37,590 bases of DNA, taken from positions 1 to 37,590 of IMG/VR virus record IMGVR_UViG_3300020159_001144; one strand, given 5' to 3'. The position numbers and the translations under genes were made by a program. The stretch is from a virus. The notes under the pieces are model-generated. The model was not told the origin of the DNA, made no database searches, and saw nothing but the letters and a program-made list of their open reading frames with translations. Shown piece after piece: positions 16,901 to 24,591 of this stretch; position 1 is the first letter of the stretch, and every line of letters begins with the position of its first letter.

Positions 16901-19803
16901 CATATACATTACCATTTACAGGTGGACAAGGACCGACAACTATTAACATTTATAGAGGTGCAAACCCGAATAGTCAATTTGGTTTCTTCCCGTATTATCA
17001 TTCAATATTTCATCAAATAGCAAATGATTATACTTTTTATAATCCATTTTCATCAACAGGAAACACGATGTATAGTGAAATGGTAGATAAAGGAGTAGTT
17101 AAACCAATTTTTAAAATCGGAGGAGACGGTGGATGGAGTTGGAGTGTTATGGTAGACAATTCTAAATTCGATTCAAAAGACCAAAGGTATACATTATTAC
17201 CAGGTTCAGGTCACGTTTATTCAAATATGTCCACAACCGGATATAGTAGAAATGAACAAGACAATTTTAAAACTTATTGGACAAACTATGACCAAATTTA
17301 TATGGGTAATGAATCACCACTTTATAGTGGGGAAACATTTAATCCATCGACTCAGTATATGGTGAGTAAAAAGAATTGGTTACCAACTTTATCGTCCAAT
17401 AATAGAAAAATTATAGATTTGATTGCAACATTCAAACCTGAAATTTTAGATGAGTTTGAAGATATGTTCCTTGAATTTGCGTCAGATACATTAAACGAAG
17501 AAATTCCACAATCAAAATACAACTTCAAGTACAATACATTTAAGAAAATGCTCAAGGAGATTGTATCAGTTCCGAAATATTCAACAGATAAGATTGATAC
17601 GGCCAAAGATATGAGTGACTTTATGTTGAACGCATATCAAAGACAAAAACAAAAATTATACCAAATTACTAATGACATTTTAAGTAATGACAATTTAGTT
17701 AAGATAACTTTATCAAATCCAAAGGAAATCAATGCTCACGTATTAGGTGGATTTGCACAAGCAAACGTCGAGAGATTCTCAACGGGTGAAGACTTCGAGG
17801 CGGGACAAATCAATACCGAAACACAAAATTATATAAAACTATATCTTGGAGAAGATATGGACAATTACTATGAGGACTTCTTTAGATATAATAATGTTGA
17901 GTTAAGTGTTGATAACATTAAAAGATTTAGATTTTTAATTTACATATATGCAGGTTTTAGAAAAGCCGGTAACGGAATAAGTAAAGCTGACTTTGTGAAT
18001 TATTTAAGAAACAATATTATATTAAAAGATTCGGACCCCGTATCAAAAGTTGGGGGACAAGCAAACAGACTAGGTTTATTTTTAAAAGTATTGATTAGTC
18101 GATTTAATACACTTAAAGCGGACAATGTTGAACAAAGATTAAAAATAGACAGAGGTTATAATGATGATATAATTAAATTAGAATTATACAACTTCTTCAA
18201 ATCGTTTAACGATAAATGGGTTGCAGGTAACTCAATTGGACAAAGAAATTTATTAGAGGAATTTTTATTCTTGGATAAAGCCAATGTCGATATTGGTGAC
18301 TCGGTTTATATTGATATTAAAAAATTAATTGAGATTGGTGACCAAAGAAACTCTAAGAAACAAAATTTATATGGAACCATTTCAAATTTAATATCAAGAA
18401 CCGGTTTCGATATGAGAGCAATGCCGGCTTATATTAATTTCTACGGAACGAACTATAATAACAAAGCGAAAATAACTCCGTCAAAAACGGTTGCGAAAAA
18501 TATATTCGGAACTTTCTTAGAAGTGGATTATCAAGATTCATCACCTAAAATCATTTTACAGTACACAGGACCAACTTCAAAATATTTGGAAATGAGTGAG
18601 GTAAATAAAAAAATGATGTTTAAGGATGATAGTTTTAATATTCAACAACCAAATAATAACCCCGTATTGATTGCTCCTGAAGTATTCAATACAATCGATT
18701 TCTTTAAATCAAATAAAGCGGTTGCGTTTGAAGTTAGTTTTGGTGACCAAAACCAAGGAATATTCAAGGGGATTGAATTAAATCAGTCTTCAGTTAAAAA
18801 TACATCCGAATCATTTGCGGTGTTAGAAAGATTAGGGTCTAGCGAAACAGGTTCAAGTACCGCACAGGTGGATATTGGGTTGTTTGACATTTATAGGTCA
18901 CAGTCCTATACTTGTGACGTTACTATGATGGGTAATGTAATGATTCAACCTACAATGTACTTCTATCTTAAAAACATACCATTATTTAGAGGAACATATT
19001 GGATTCAAGAGGTTACACACAGTATTAGAAATAACACCATTGAAACAACGTTCAAGGGTACAAGAATACCTATCACTTCACTTCCTGACCCTAAAGACTC
19101 GTTTATGGCAAGTTACAGAGCGTTGTTTGATAAAATGGTCGCTAAGGCGGTTGCAAAAGTTAAAGATGAAAATCAGAAACTTGCTAATAAAACCAACAAC
19201 GAAAAAGTGGTACAGGATAATAAAGGTAACACTTACGTTTATGACCCAGGTACTAAAACGGTTAGTGGTGAAAAAATAATTGAGAACGCTTCATCTACTC
19301 CTTACGGTATTTCATATAATGGATTTAAGAATGAGAAGTATGTTCAATTAGTAAAATACAATGATGAAGAGTGGTTAAGAGCTAATGTTGTGACTATGGG
19401 AGGTACTAATTACCCAATTGGTAATGATATTGACTTAGGATTTGTTAGTAGATATGAATTTACATCCGGAGGTACTAAAACTAGTAGTAGAGTTAAATGG
19501 GTTGAAGTTAGTCCAAACTCAGATAAAGATATGTTCTACTCAACTAAATTCTTATTTAATAATACACTCACACCTAATACAATTTTAGAGGGTTCACCTA
19601 AAACCGAATTCTTTAATCCTGACCCTAAGAAAAATAAGAAATATACACTCGGATATAGCTACAATTTCGATACAAGAAAATTCATTGGACCTGTTAATAC
19701 AGGACCCGCAGACATACCTTACGGTATAGGTATGTCCAAAGCGTTAATGAAGGAACTTGATTTATATGATGGAGATATTGTTTATTTCCGATTAATAAAA
19801 TAG
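13948..19803 (+). CDS. Giant baseplate hub protein (gp27-like C-terminal region; 1951 aa)
   Basis: The largest gene in the window. N-terminal residues about 127-203 (SIQIQGVNVIPQVNIKFIDV, HLPWPIFYLTIKG, YRLHLVKFNSRFN) form a beta-rich block, and residues about 450-480 are predicted coiled coil. Near the C terminus, about 1657-1708, MMGNVMIQPTMYFYL, GTYWIQEVTHSI and TTFKGTRIP match the last strands of hub proteins of the gp27/gpD type (G...I.P, Y.I..V.H, T.F.G.R). This suggests a central hub subunit below the tape measure. The last 180 residues add a further domain ending PYGIGMSKALMKELDLYDGD, reminiscent of a double-psi barrel. I see no T4 gp5-type lysozyme motif. It is five times longer than T4 gp27 (391), so other wedge or hub functions may be fused in. 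Confidence 0.6.
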   Translation: MASKKGNTNDILVKVDQNNLMYIDPNSVVSDGQVLTRESKPEELVMYVNLEADLIPRTTLVTGNEASTLTSIAKGTFNLMRNAEGRDFDSKWTDAYTEYDQKTKKDKDGNQIPTGEFYQFDSTAQSFGIDSISIQIQGVNVIPQVNIKFIDVRGKTLFESPENSPYKAFFHLPWPIFYLTIKGFYGKAIRYRLHLVKFNSRFNSGNGNFEVDTTFVGSTYAYLNDIPLDGIMEAPYMFPIESIRDGKFNEKTKKYEKVVRKTSRGLTVLKSVYSEYRQKGLLPKTFPDKTLREVIKIAQRLETILEEEIFSKTADPKVLNGIREFDNILKNFEKALVSWKSKNLSAEFFRKEPNESIEWNVLLEKSKPATSLATLTGSTPGTLELLIKTNIQSMDNNQAFGKNRDVKLLKDKTINTRTISGDALLNIKNFYKVDAKIGVDINGMLQTLYTIQKDYIEERNKLEQLIEKKMNDIIKRRDIGIGFEPTIRNVVGLILANADTYIRLLKDTHYKAFQVAEQRKDILNSVSTDSVGESIYPWPEVKKPATGKKQNVLEYPGSFEMSKKLQSYDKKLWPEVDFVENYHAVSTKKIEPNDSNENGPDLIDYTTNNDSESLQKRDISMLTYLNGAIPYDDKSISSILYEIWERATYVTTIDSFSNNTIQELALLEFDNIKNRVAEDFDVIEVLKTSVRNTEELKKYMLGFSAYERYPYYEDQLPTIPYIRESLESDFKIEKYVPKNKSLSNNRYYPNLAQNLINYIGEEYRVNLYPFNSTEYSNFLSPSGYTKNQIHLKGMVRLNTTEDFISSPIEPEMWVWSDEVEYVIDLSGSTGRNTRRGRNLFDNHISFDTIDYQGAKTTDSRMMINTPYFHKQLYNDYQNRKSKGRFAGSAYLLLNQLNFKDLSHTLEDKVNKILQAVSHAPQSGVLMSSMFRELGASHYVPYHLVLKWGALYHRYKRHILEGVDILSGITEPINTSLFYDLNLNRTYTLPFTGGQGPTTINIYRGANPNSQFGFFPYYHSIFHQIANDYTFYNPFSSTGNTMYSEMVDKGVVKPIFKIGGDGGWSWSVMVDNSKFDSKDQRYTLLPGSGHVYSNMSTTGYSRNEQDNFKTYWTNYDQIYMGNESPLYSGETFNPSTQYMVSKKNWLPTLSSNNRKIIDLIATFKPEILDEFEDMFLEFASDTLNEEIPQSKYNFKYNTFKKMLKEIVSVPKYSTDKIDTAKDMSDFMLNAYQRQKQKLYQITNDILSNDNLVKITLSNPKEINAHVLGGFAQANVERFSTGEDFEAGQINTETQNYIKLYLGEDMDNYYEDFFRYNNVELSVDNIKRFRFLIYIYAGFRKAGNGISKADFVNYLRNNIILKDSDPVSKVGGQANRLGLFLKVLISRFNTLKADNVEQRLKIDRGYNDDIIKLELYNFFKSFNDKWVAGNSIGQRNLLEEFLFLDKANVDIGDSVYIDIKKLIEIGDQRNSKKQNLYGTISNLISRTGFDMRAMPAYINFYGTNYNNKAKITPSKTVAKNIFGTFLEVDYQDSSPKIILQYTGPTSKYLEMSEVNKKMMFKDDSFNIQQPNNNPVLIAPEVFNTIDFFKSNKAVAFEVSFGDQNQGIFKGIELNQSSVKNTSESFAVLERLGSSETGSSTAQVDIGLFDIYRSQSYTCDVTMMGNVMIQPTMYFYLKNIPLFRGTYWIQEVTHSIRNNTIETTFKGTRIPITSLPDPKDSFMASYRALFDKMVAKAVAKVKDENQKLANKTNNEKVVQDNKGNTYVYDPGTKTVSGEKIIENASSTPYGISYNGFKNEKYVQLVKYNDEEWLRANVVTMGGTNYPIGNDIDLGFVSRYEFTSGGTKTSSRVKWVEVSPNSDKDMFYSTKFLFNNTLTPNTILEGSPKTEFFNPDPKKNKKYTLGYSYNFDTRKFIGPVNTGPADIPYGIGMSKALMKELDLYDGDIVYFRLIK

Positions 19804-19821
19804 AATTTAAAAAATTCTTGA

Positions 19822-19829
19822 TATTTATA
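19822..19829 (+). promoter_or_regulatory. TATTTATA box after the hub gene
   Basis: TATTTATA, 9 bases before the ATG at 19839. A perfect 7-bp AT hairpin, AGAATTT-AAA-AAATTCT (19802-19818), lies just upstream and overlaps the hub stop codon; it may be a weak terminator or part of the promoter region. Confidence 0.5.
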
Positions 19830-19838
19830 TAAAAAGAT

Positions 19839-20042
19839 ATGGAAAACTCAAAAATAAAAAACTCGGTAGACCAATTCTTGAATCCAAAATCTGTTAAGGG
19901 TGTATCTCAGGACGGAATGGAAAGAGAAGAGTGTGATTTAGTAACAGGGGAATGTTACATCATCAGGTCAAAAGACGGTATCGTTGAAAGAATCAATAAA
20001 AAATACATTACCGAAGACGGTAGACAATTATTACAAGACTAA
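19839..20042 (+). CDS. Small hypothetical protein (67 aa)
   Basis: A 67-residue charged protein starting MENSKIKNSVDQFL. It contains a CDLVTGEC motif (two Cys six residues apart) and a predicted beta hairpin (YIIRSKDGIVERI). I do not recognise a family. A TATTTATA box 9 bases upstream and close spacing to the next gene (4 bases between stop and ATG) suggest it heads a three-gene unit with the repeat protein and the Dps-like protein. Confidence 0.7.
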   Translation: MENSKIKNSVDQFLNPKSVKGVSQDGMEREECDLVTGECYIIRSKDGIVERINKKYITEDGRQLLQD

Positions 20043-20046
20043 TACT

Positions 20047-20742
20047 ATGTTAGAACAAAAATTAATGGAAGAGTTAAATCGTCACAGAGCGATTAACAAA
20101 TACACAAAGACAATGATTATGGAACAAGATATGGGTGCGGATTCCGCAACACCGGCTGTTCCACCGGCAGACCCATTAGCGGCACCACCAGCACCTGAAG
20201 GAGCACCACTTGATGCTGCGGCAGACCCTGCAGCGATGGGAGCTGACCCAGCGGCTATGGGTGGAGACCCTGCAGCAATGGGTGCGGCACCTGAAGCACC
20301 TGCGGCAGATGCGGGAGCCACTGAAGAAATTGATATTACTGATTTAGTTAATATGACTAAAAACATTAAAAATCAATTAGACCAATCAAAAGATAGTAGC
20401 GGTGACGTTATTCAAAAAATGGACGGTGTGTTTAGTAAGTTAACCGACTTAGAACAAAAATTAGCACAGATGGACTCTGTAATGGCTAAAATTGATGAGT
20501 TAGGTTCACGTATCGAACAAGTAAAACCAAAAACTCCTCAAGAGAAATTGGAAATGCGTTCTTTAGATTCTTATCCATTCAATCAACATCCACAAGATTT
20601 CTTCTCACAAAAACAAGATGAAATGAGACAATCAGGTAAAAACGAATATGTTTTAACTAAGGATGATGTTGAAAATTACGGAAAAGAACAAATAATGAAA
20701 TCATTTAATCCAGACCAAGACGATAATGAACCTCAGTACTAA
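20047..20742 (+). CDS. Ala/Pro/Asp-repeat protein with coiled coil (231 aa)
   Basis: The ATG at 20047 is chosen, just after the upstream stop codon; an in-frame ATG at 19984 would overlap the previous gene. Residues about 1-25 are helical, about 30-95 are low-complexity Ala/Pro/Asp/Gly with three DPAAMG(A/G) units, and about 97-165 form an acidic amphipathic coiled coil (heptads in MDGVFSKLTDLEQKLAQMDS). The C terminus is polar (SYPFNQHPQDFF, then EYVLTKDDVENY). I do not know its function; a scaffold or virion-associated role is possible. It overlaps the next gene by 17 bases. Confidence 0.75.
   Translation: MLEQKLMEELNRHRAINKYTKTMIMEQDMGADSATPAVPPADPLAAPPAPEGAPLDAAADPAAMGADPAAMGGDPAAMGAAPEAPAADAGATEEIDITDLVNMTKNIKNQLDQSKDSSGDVIQKMDGVFSKLTDLEQKLAQMDSVMAKIDELGSRIEQVKPKTPQEKLEMRSLDSYPFNQHPQDFFSQKQDEMRQSGKNEYVLTKDDVENYGKEQIMKSFNPDQDDNEPQY
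20224..20286 (+). repeat. Three tandem 21-bp units encoding DPAAMG(A/G)
   Basis: Units at 20224-20244, 20245-20265 and 20266-20286, each starting GACCC and containing ATGGG. They are clearly more GC-rich than the surrounding genome. The third positions differ between units, so the peptide is better conserved than the DNA. Confidence 0.85.
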
Positions 20743-21100
20743 CGTTCAATTTCTATTAGAAGCACAAATACAATTCAAAATATTACATTGGCAAACCAAA
20801 GGATATTCTAGACATATTGCATTTGGTGACATATATTCATCTATGGATGAGAATATTGATTCATTTGTTGAGGTGGCAATGGGAAAGTATGGTAGATTTA
20901 CATTAGGTGATAACGAAAAGACACTTAATTTACAAAATTTATCAGAATTAGATTTAGCAACATTTTTAAAAACCTTGAAATCAAACATAATCGGATTATC
21001 GAACGGTTTATCGCAAGAGAAAGACACAGACTTATTAAACATCAAAGATGAGATTTTAGCAGACGTAAACAAATTATCTTATCTCTTAACTTTAGAATAG
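20726..21100 (+). CDS. Small ferritin/Dps-like helical protein (DUF5856-type)
   Basis: A 124-residue, all-helical protein. Residues about 8-60 (QFLLEAQIQFKILHWQTKGY, H, FGDIYSSMDENIDSFVE) have the HWQT and Y..LDE..D..VE features of small ferritin-like proteins found in large phages, and of Dps-type first and second helices. Whether the metal site is complete cannot be judged by eye. Its role is unknown; Dps-like proteins bind DNA or protect against oxidation. It starts inside the preceding gene (17-base overlap) and is followed by a strong terminator, so it ends this unit. Confidence 0.65.
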   Translation: MNLSTNVQFLLEAQIQFKILHWQTKGYSRHIAFGDIYSSMDENIDSFVEVAMGKYGRFTLGDNEKTLNLQNLSELDLATFLKTLKSNIIGLSNGLSQEKDTDLLNIKDEILADVNKLSYLLTLE

Positions 21101-21121
21101 ATTTATTAAAAAAATCTTTAG

Positions 21122-21149
21122 AGCCGGGTTTGACAATCCGGCTTTTTTT
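21122..21149 (+). terminator. Intrinsic terminator before the SSB gene
   Basis: AGCCGGGTT, loop TGAC, AATCCGGCT: a 9-bp stem with one G-T pair, followed by seven T. Confidence 0.9.
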
Positions 21150-21176
21150 GTTTATATTTTTACTATAGACAATTAT

Positions 21177-21184
21177 TATTTATT
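21177..21184 (+). promoter_or_regulatory. TATTTATT box for the SSB gene
   Basis: TATTTATT, 15 bases before the ATG at 21200 and 28 bases after the previous terminator's T run. It shows the same box precedes a replication gene as well as structural genes. Confidence 0.5.
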
Positions 21185-21199
21185 TAAAACCCAATTATT

Positions 21200-22054
21200 A
21201 TGTCAGTATTAGATTCGGTACTTGCTCAATATGAGAAGTCCAAAAACGCCGCAAGCGGCAGTGCAAGCAAAGTATCCCAAGAGGATAGAATGAAAAAGTA
21301 TTTCACAACAATCTTACCAAAAGGTGTGAGAAGTGTGGAAAAACGTATTCGTATTTTACCACCATCTGATGGTGGAACCCCATTCGTACCTGTTAAATTT
21401 CACGAAATTCAAATTGACGGTAAATGGACTAAGTTGTATGACCCAGCACAAGAGGGTAAACGTTCACCATTAAACGAGGTTTATGATAGTTTGATGATGA
21501 CGGGAGTTGCAGAAGACAGAGAACTTGCAAGAAATTATCGTTCTCGTGGTTTCTACATCGTTAAAGTTATCGACCGTGATAACGAACAAGACGGACCAAA
21601 ATTTTGGAGATTTAAACACAATACAAAATCAGATGGTGTTTTAGATAAAATCCACCCAATTTTCAGAACTAAAGGTGATGTATCAGACGCAAAAACTGGT
21701 CGTGATTTGATTCTTACTTTATCCCTAACTAAAGCGGGTAATGGTAAAGAATACACAACAATCAGTTCAGTAATACCTGATGATTCTGCGCCACTTCACA
21801 CAGATGAGGCAATTGCTCAACAATGGGTTAATGATGAATTAACTTGGGCAGATGTTTATTCTAAAAAAGGAGAAGATTACCTTGAAATGGTTGCAAGAGG
21901 AGAAGTACCTCGTTGGGATAGTGAAGCTAAAAAATTCGTTTCAAATTCAACAGGAGAAGCGACATTTGGAGGAACTTCAACCCCATCTACACCATCTACA
22001 CCTGTGGTTGACCCACAAGAAGATGATGACGCTGACGGAGACTTACCGTTCTAA
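21200..22054 (+). CDS. gp32: Single-stranded DNA-binding protein (gp32-like)
   Basis: A 284-residue protein of gp32 layout: N-terminal basic/polar arm (about 1-30), OB-fold core (about 45-215, with KRIRILPPSDGGTPFVPV, DGKW and KFWRFK), a Ser/Thr/Pro linker (about 255-268), and an acidic tail ending DGDLPF. It coats ssDNA and recruits replication and recombination partners through the tail. It contains no cysteine, so the zinc site of T4 gp32 (three Cys and one His) is missing. The tip DLPF resembles that of bacterial SSB (DIPF). It stands at the head of the replication/recombination cassette, followed by UvsX. Confidence 0.85.
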   Translation: MSVLDSVLAQYEKSKNAASGSASKVSQEDRMKKYFTTILPKGVRSVEKRIRILPPSDGGTPFVPVKFHEIQIDGKWTKLYDPAQEGKRSPLNEVYDSLMMTGVAEDRELARNYRSRGFYIVKVIDRDNEQDGPKFWRFKHNTKSDGVLDKIHPIFRTKGDVSDAKTGRDLILTLSLTKAGNGKEYTTISSVIPDDSAPLHTDEAIAQQWVNDELTWADVYSKKGEDYLEMVARGEVPRWDSEAKKFVSNSTGEATFGGTSTPSTPSTPVVDPQEDDDADGDLPF

Positions 22055-22064
22055 TTAATTCATA

Positions 22065-22093
22065 GGGGTGGTGAAATATCCACCCCATTTTTA
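22065..22093 (+). terminator. Intrinsic terminator or attenuator between SSB and UvsX genes
   Basis: GGGGTGG (22065-22071) pairs with CCACCCC (22081-22087), followed by ATTTTT. It is only 12 bases before the UvsX ATG, and no TATTTAT box follows it, so partial read-through from the SSB promoter would set UvsX level. Confidence 0.8.
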
Positions 22094-22104
22094 AAAACAA
22101 CACA

Positions 22105-23085
22105 ATGGCAGGTATTAAAAAAACAGATTTCTCGGCAATTAAGAAGAAATTCTCAAAAGAGGCGGAATATAAACCAGACCGTTTCTTTGATTTAGGAGAT
22201 GCTTTCTTAGAAGCCACAGGTTTACCGGGTCCAGCGATGGGTCACATCAATATGTTATTAGGACATAGTGATACGGGTAAAACAACCGCATTAGTTAAAA
22301 CTGCGGTAGATGCACAAAAGAAAGGAATTATTCCTGTGTTCATCATTACAGAACAAAAATGGAGTTGGGAACACGCGGAATTGATGGGATTTGACAAAGA
22401 GGGTGATTACCTTTTTAATAGTGATTTTGAATATATCGAACAAATTACAGATTACATCAATGATTTGTTAGATGCACAACAAAAAGGAGATATTCCTCAC
22501 GATTTATTATTCCTTTGGGATTCAGTAGGTTCAGTTCCTTGTAAAATGACTTTCGATGGTAAAGGTGGTAAACAACACAATGCGTCAGTTTTAGCTGATA
22601 AAATTGGTATGGGTATCAATCAACGTATCGCGGGTTCAAGAAGAACTGACAAACCTTACACAAGTACATTGGTTATTGTTAACCAACCTTGGGTAGAATT
22701 ACCGGACAATCCTTTCGGACAACCAAAAATCAAAGCTAAAGGTGGTGAAGCCATTTGGTTAAACTCATCATTAGTATTCTTATTCGGTAACCAAAAAGGT
22801 GCGGGTACTACTAAAATCTCAATCACTAAAGATAAGAGAAAAATCAGAATCGCAACACGTACCAAAATCTCAATCAGTAAGAACCACATTAATGGTGGTG
22901 GATATGAGGATGGTCGTATCTTGGTAACTCCACAAGGATTTATGCACGGTAAAGACGATACTGAAGAAAAACGTTCTATCGAAGAGTACAAACGTGATAA
23001 CGGAGAGTACATCGGTAAACAATTAGGTGTTAATGTTACAGACATCGCAGATACACAAGTTGTAACAGAGGAAAGTGATATATAA
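22105..23085 (+). CDS. uvsX: UvsX/RecA-type recombinase
   Basis: A 326-residue strand-exchange ATPase. It forms filaments on ssDNA and drives homologous pairing, with SSB as partner. Walker A is GHSDTGKT (53-60); the catalytic Glu is E83 in ITEQKWSWE; Walker B is LLFLWD (134-139). The L1/L2 region follows (SVGSVPCKM; then VIVNQPWVE with the Q of motif IV). It is somewhat shorter than T4 UvsX (391). The leader is AACAACACA with no Shine-Dalgarno sequence. The next gene, the exonuclease, follows after 13 bases. Confidence 0.9.
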   Translation: MAGIKKTDFSAIKKKFSKEAEYKPDRFFDLGDAFLEATGLPGPAMGHINMLLGHSDTGKTTALVKTAVDAQKKGIIPVFIITEQKWSWEHAELMGFDKEGDYLFNSDFEYIEQITDYINDLLDAQQKGDIPHDLLFLWDSVGSVPCKMTFDGKGGKQHNASVLADKIGMGINQRIAGSRRTDKPYTSTLVIVNQPWVELPDNPFGQPKIKAKGGEAIWLNSSLVFLFGNQKGAGTTKISITKDKRKIRIATRTKISISKNHINGGGYEDGRILVTPQGFMHGKDDTEEKRSIEEYKRDNGEYIGKQLGVNVTDIADTQVVTEESDI

Positions 23086-23098
23086 TAAATTAATTTAA

Positions 23099-24112
23099 AT
23101 GTCCGTTCTACTTGTTGATGGAGACAATTTACTTACGATTGGTTTTTATGGTCTCAAAAACCACTACTATAAGGGTAAACATATTGGAGGAATCTATCAT
23201 TTTGTTAATACTCTTAGCAGAGCGTTTGAGATATATGGATTAGACAAAATCGTAGTATTTTGGGATGGGGAAAATTCTGCAATCTTAAGAAAACAGATTT
23301 ACCACCAATACAAAGAGAATAGAAAAAGTAGATTAAGAACTGAGGAGGAACTTGACAATTACAATTACCAAAGAGTCAGAATTAAGCAGTACCTTGAGGA
23401 ACTATATGTTAGACAAGGCGAATACCCAAATTGTGAAACTGATGATTGTATCGCGTATTATGTTCAAAATTCTCCAAATGAGAAAAAGATTATATATTCT
23501 TCAGACAGAGATTTAGCACAGTTAGTTAACGAGAATACTCAACTATTCAATCCTTCACACGGCAAAATCTACAAACCAAAAGATACAATTGAATACGACC
23601 ACGAAACTATCTTAATTGAAAATGTAAAATTGATTAAGATACTTTGTGGTGACCCTTCAGACAATATTTCAGGGATAAAGAATATGGGAATTAAAAGACT
23701 CATATCTCTTTTCCCCGAAATAAAAAACACTCCGGTCACACTTTCAGAAATAAAAGAAAAAGGTAATATGTTATTTGAGCAAGACAAAAATAATTGGCTT
23801 GTTAGGAATCTATTGACCGGTGTGACCAAGTACGGTGTCTTCGGGGAGGAGTTTTTCGACATCAATGACAGAATAGTTAATTTGGATATCCCATTTTTGG
23901 ATGATAATGCTAAAACTCAAGTTACACAATTAATAAATGAAAATTTAGATAAAGAAGGTCGTTCATATAAAAATGCTATGAAAATGATGACGGAAGATGG
24001 TATACATCTACTATTACCTAAATCGGACGACGCTTGGAATAAATTCTTAAACCCATTCTTGAGATTAACAAGAAAAGAAAAAAATAAACACATTTTTAAA
24101 TTAAAAAAATAA
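23099..24112 (+). CDS. FEN-type 5'-3' exonuclease / RNase H (T4 rnh-like)
   Basis: A 337-residue nuclease of the FEN/PIN family, comparable to T4 RNase H (305), which removes RNA primers and 5' flaps. All acidic clusters are present: D7 and D9 (VDGDN), D56 (FWDGEN), E113/D115/D116 (CETDDC), D136/D138 (SSDRDL), D185 and D188 (GDPSDNISGI). The latter begins the helix-hairpin-helix that ends in GIKR. The active site looks complete. It lies between UvsX and the helicase module, four bases before the next ATG, so it is probably co-transcribed. Confidence 0.85.
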   Translation: MSVLLVDGDNLLTIGFYGLKNHYYKGKHIGGIYHFVNTLSRAFEIYGLDKIVVFWDGENSAILRKQIYHQYKENRKSRLRTEEELDNYNYQRVRIKQYLEELYVRQGEYPNCETDDCIAYYVQNSPNEKKIIYSSDRDLAQLVNENTQLFNPSHGKIYKPKDTIEYDHETILIENVKLIKILCGDPSDNISGIKNMGIKRLISLFPEIKNTPVTLSEIKEKGNMLFEQDKNNWLVRNLLTGVTKYGVFGEEFFDINDRIVNLDIPFLDDNAKTQVTQLINENLDKEGRSYKNAMKMMTEDGIHLLLPKSDDAWNKFLNPFLRLTRKEKNKHIFKLKK

Positions 24113-24115
24113 ACA

Positions 24116-24559
24116 ATGAACAATCAAGACGTAACAAAATTTGAATTCCTTTTAACCCTTGAAGGTAATTTCATTATTCAAAGATTCTTTAACGTAAAGG
24201 GATACAATCCTCAAGCAAGAAGGTCACTAGATTTACACTACACAGTAAAAAATATTTGTGACGAAATTGCGGAAGATTTGAAAATAAAAAGTTCCGATTA
24301 TATGAGCGAAAATCAAAATTATTTCTTGTCTAACGAGAATGTGGAAGATAACGAAGCTCAAAAAGAAGAGTACTTTTTATTGGAAGTTAAGCTCAATGAC
24401 GATGTATTTATTTCAAGAATCTTTCCCGCACACTTCTACCACCCAAAGGCTAGATACGCGGTAGACATCAGACCAAAAGTTAGGAAAATTTTGTCAGAGT
24501 TAACAGACGTTTTGTCAGCTTATGAACTCGAAACGACTTACTTAGGTTACGAACTTTAA
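24116..24559 (+). CDS. Duplicated-domain protein of unknown function (147 aa)
   Basis: I do not recognise a family. The protein consists of two copies of a domain of about 47 residues, at 9-55 and 86-134, joined by an acidic linker (SENQ...NVEDNEAQKEE). Shared pattern: FLL, then FI..R.F....Y.P.AR...D....V..I..E....L. Its place between the 5' exonuclease and the replicative helicase suggests a replication accessory role; in T4 the helicase loader gp59 is about 217 residues and unlike this. The leader is A-rich. It may be a small nucleic-acid- or protein-binding factor. Confidence 0.8.
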   Translation: MNNQDVTKFEFLLTLEGNFIIQRFFNVKGYNPQARRSLDLHYTVKNICDEIAEDLKIKSSDYMSENQNYFLSNENVEDNEAQKEEYFLLEVKLNDDVFISRIFPAHFYHPKARYAVDIRPKVRKILSELTDVLSAYELETTYLGYEL

Positions 24560-24591
24560 TAATATTTTTAATATATAAACAAAAACATCGA

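Noticed and set aside
19984-20046. Upstream ATG at 19984 for the repeat protein
   Set aside because: It lies inside the 67-aa gene; the ATG at 20047 gives clean spacing after the preceding stop.
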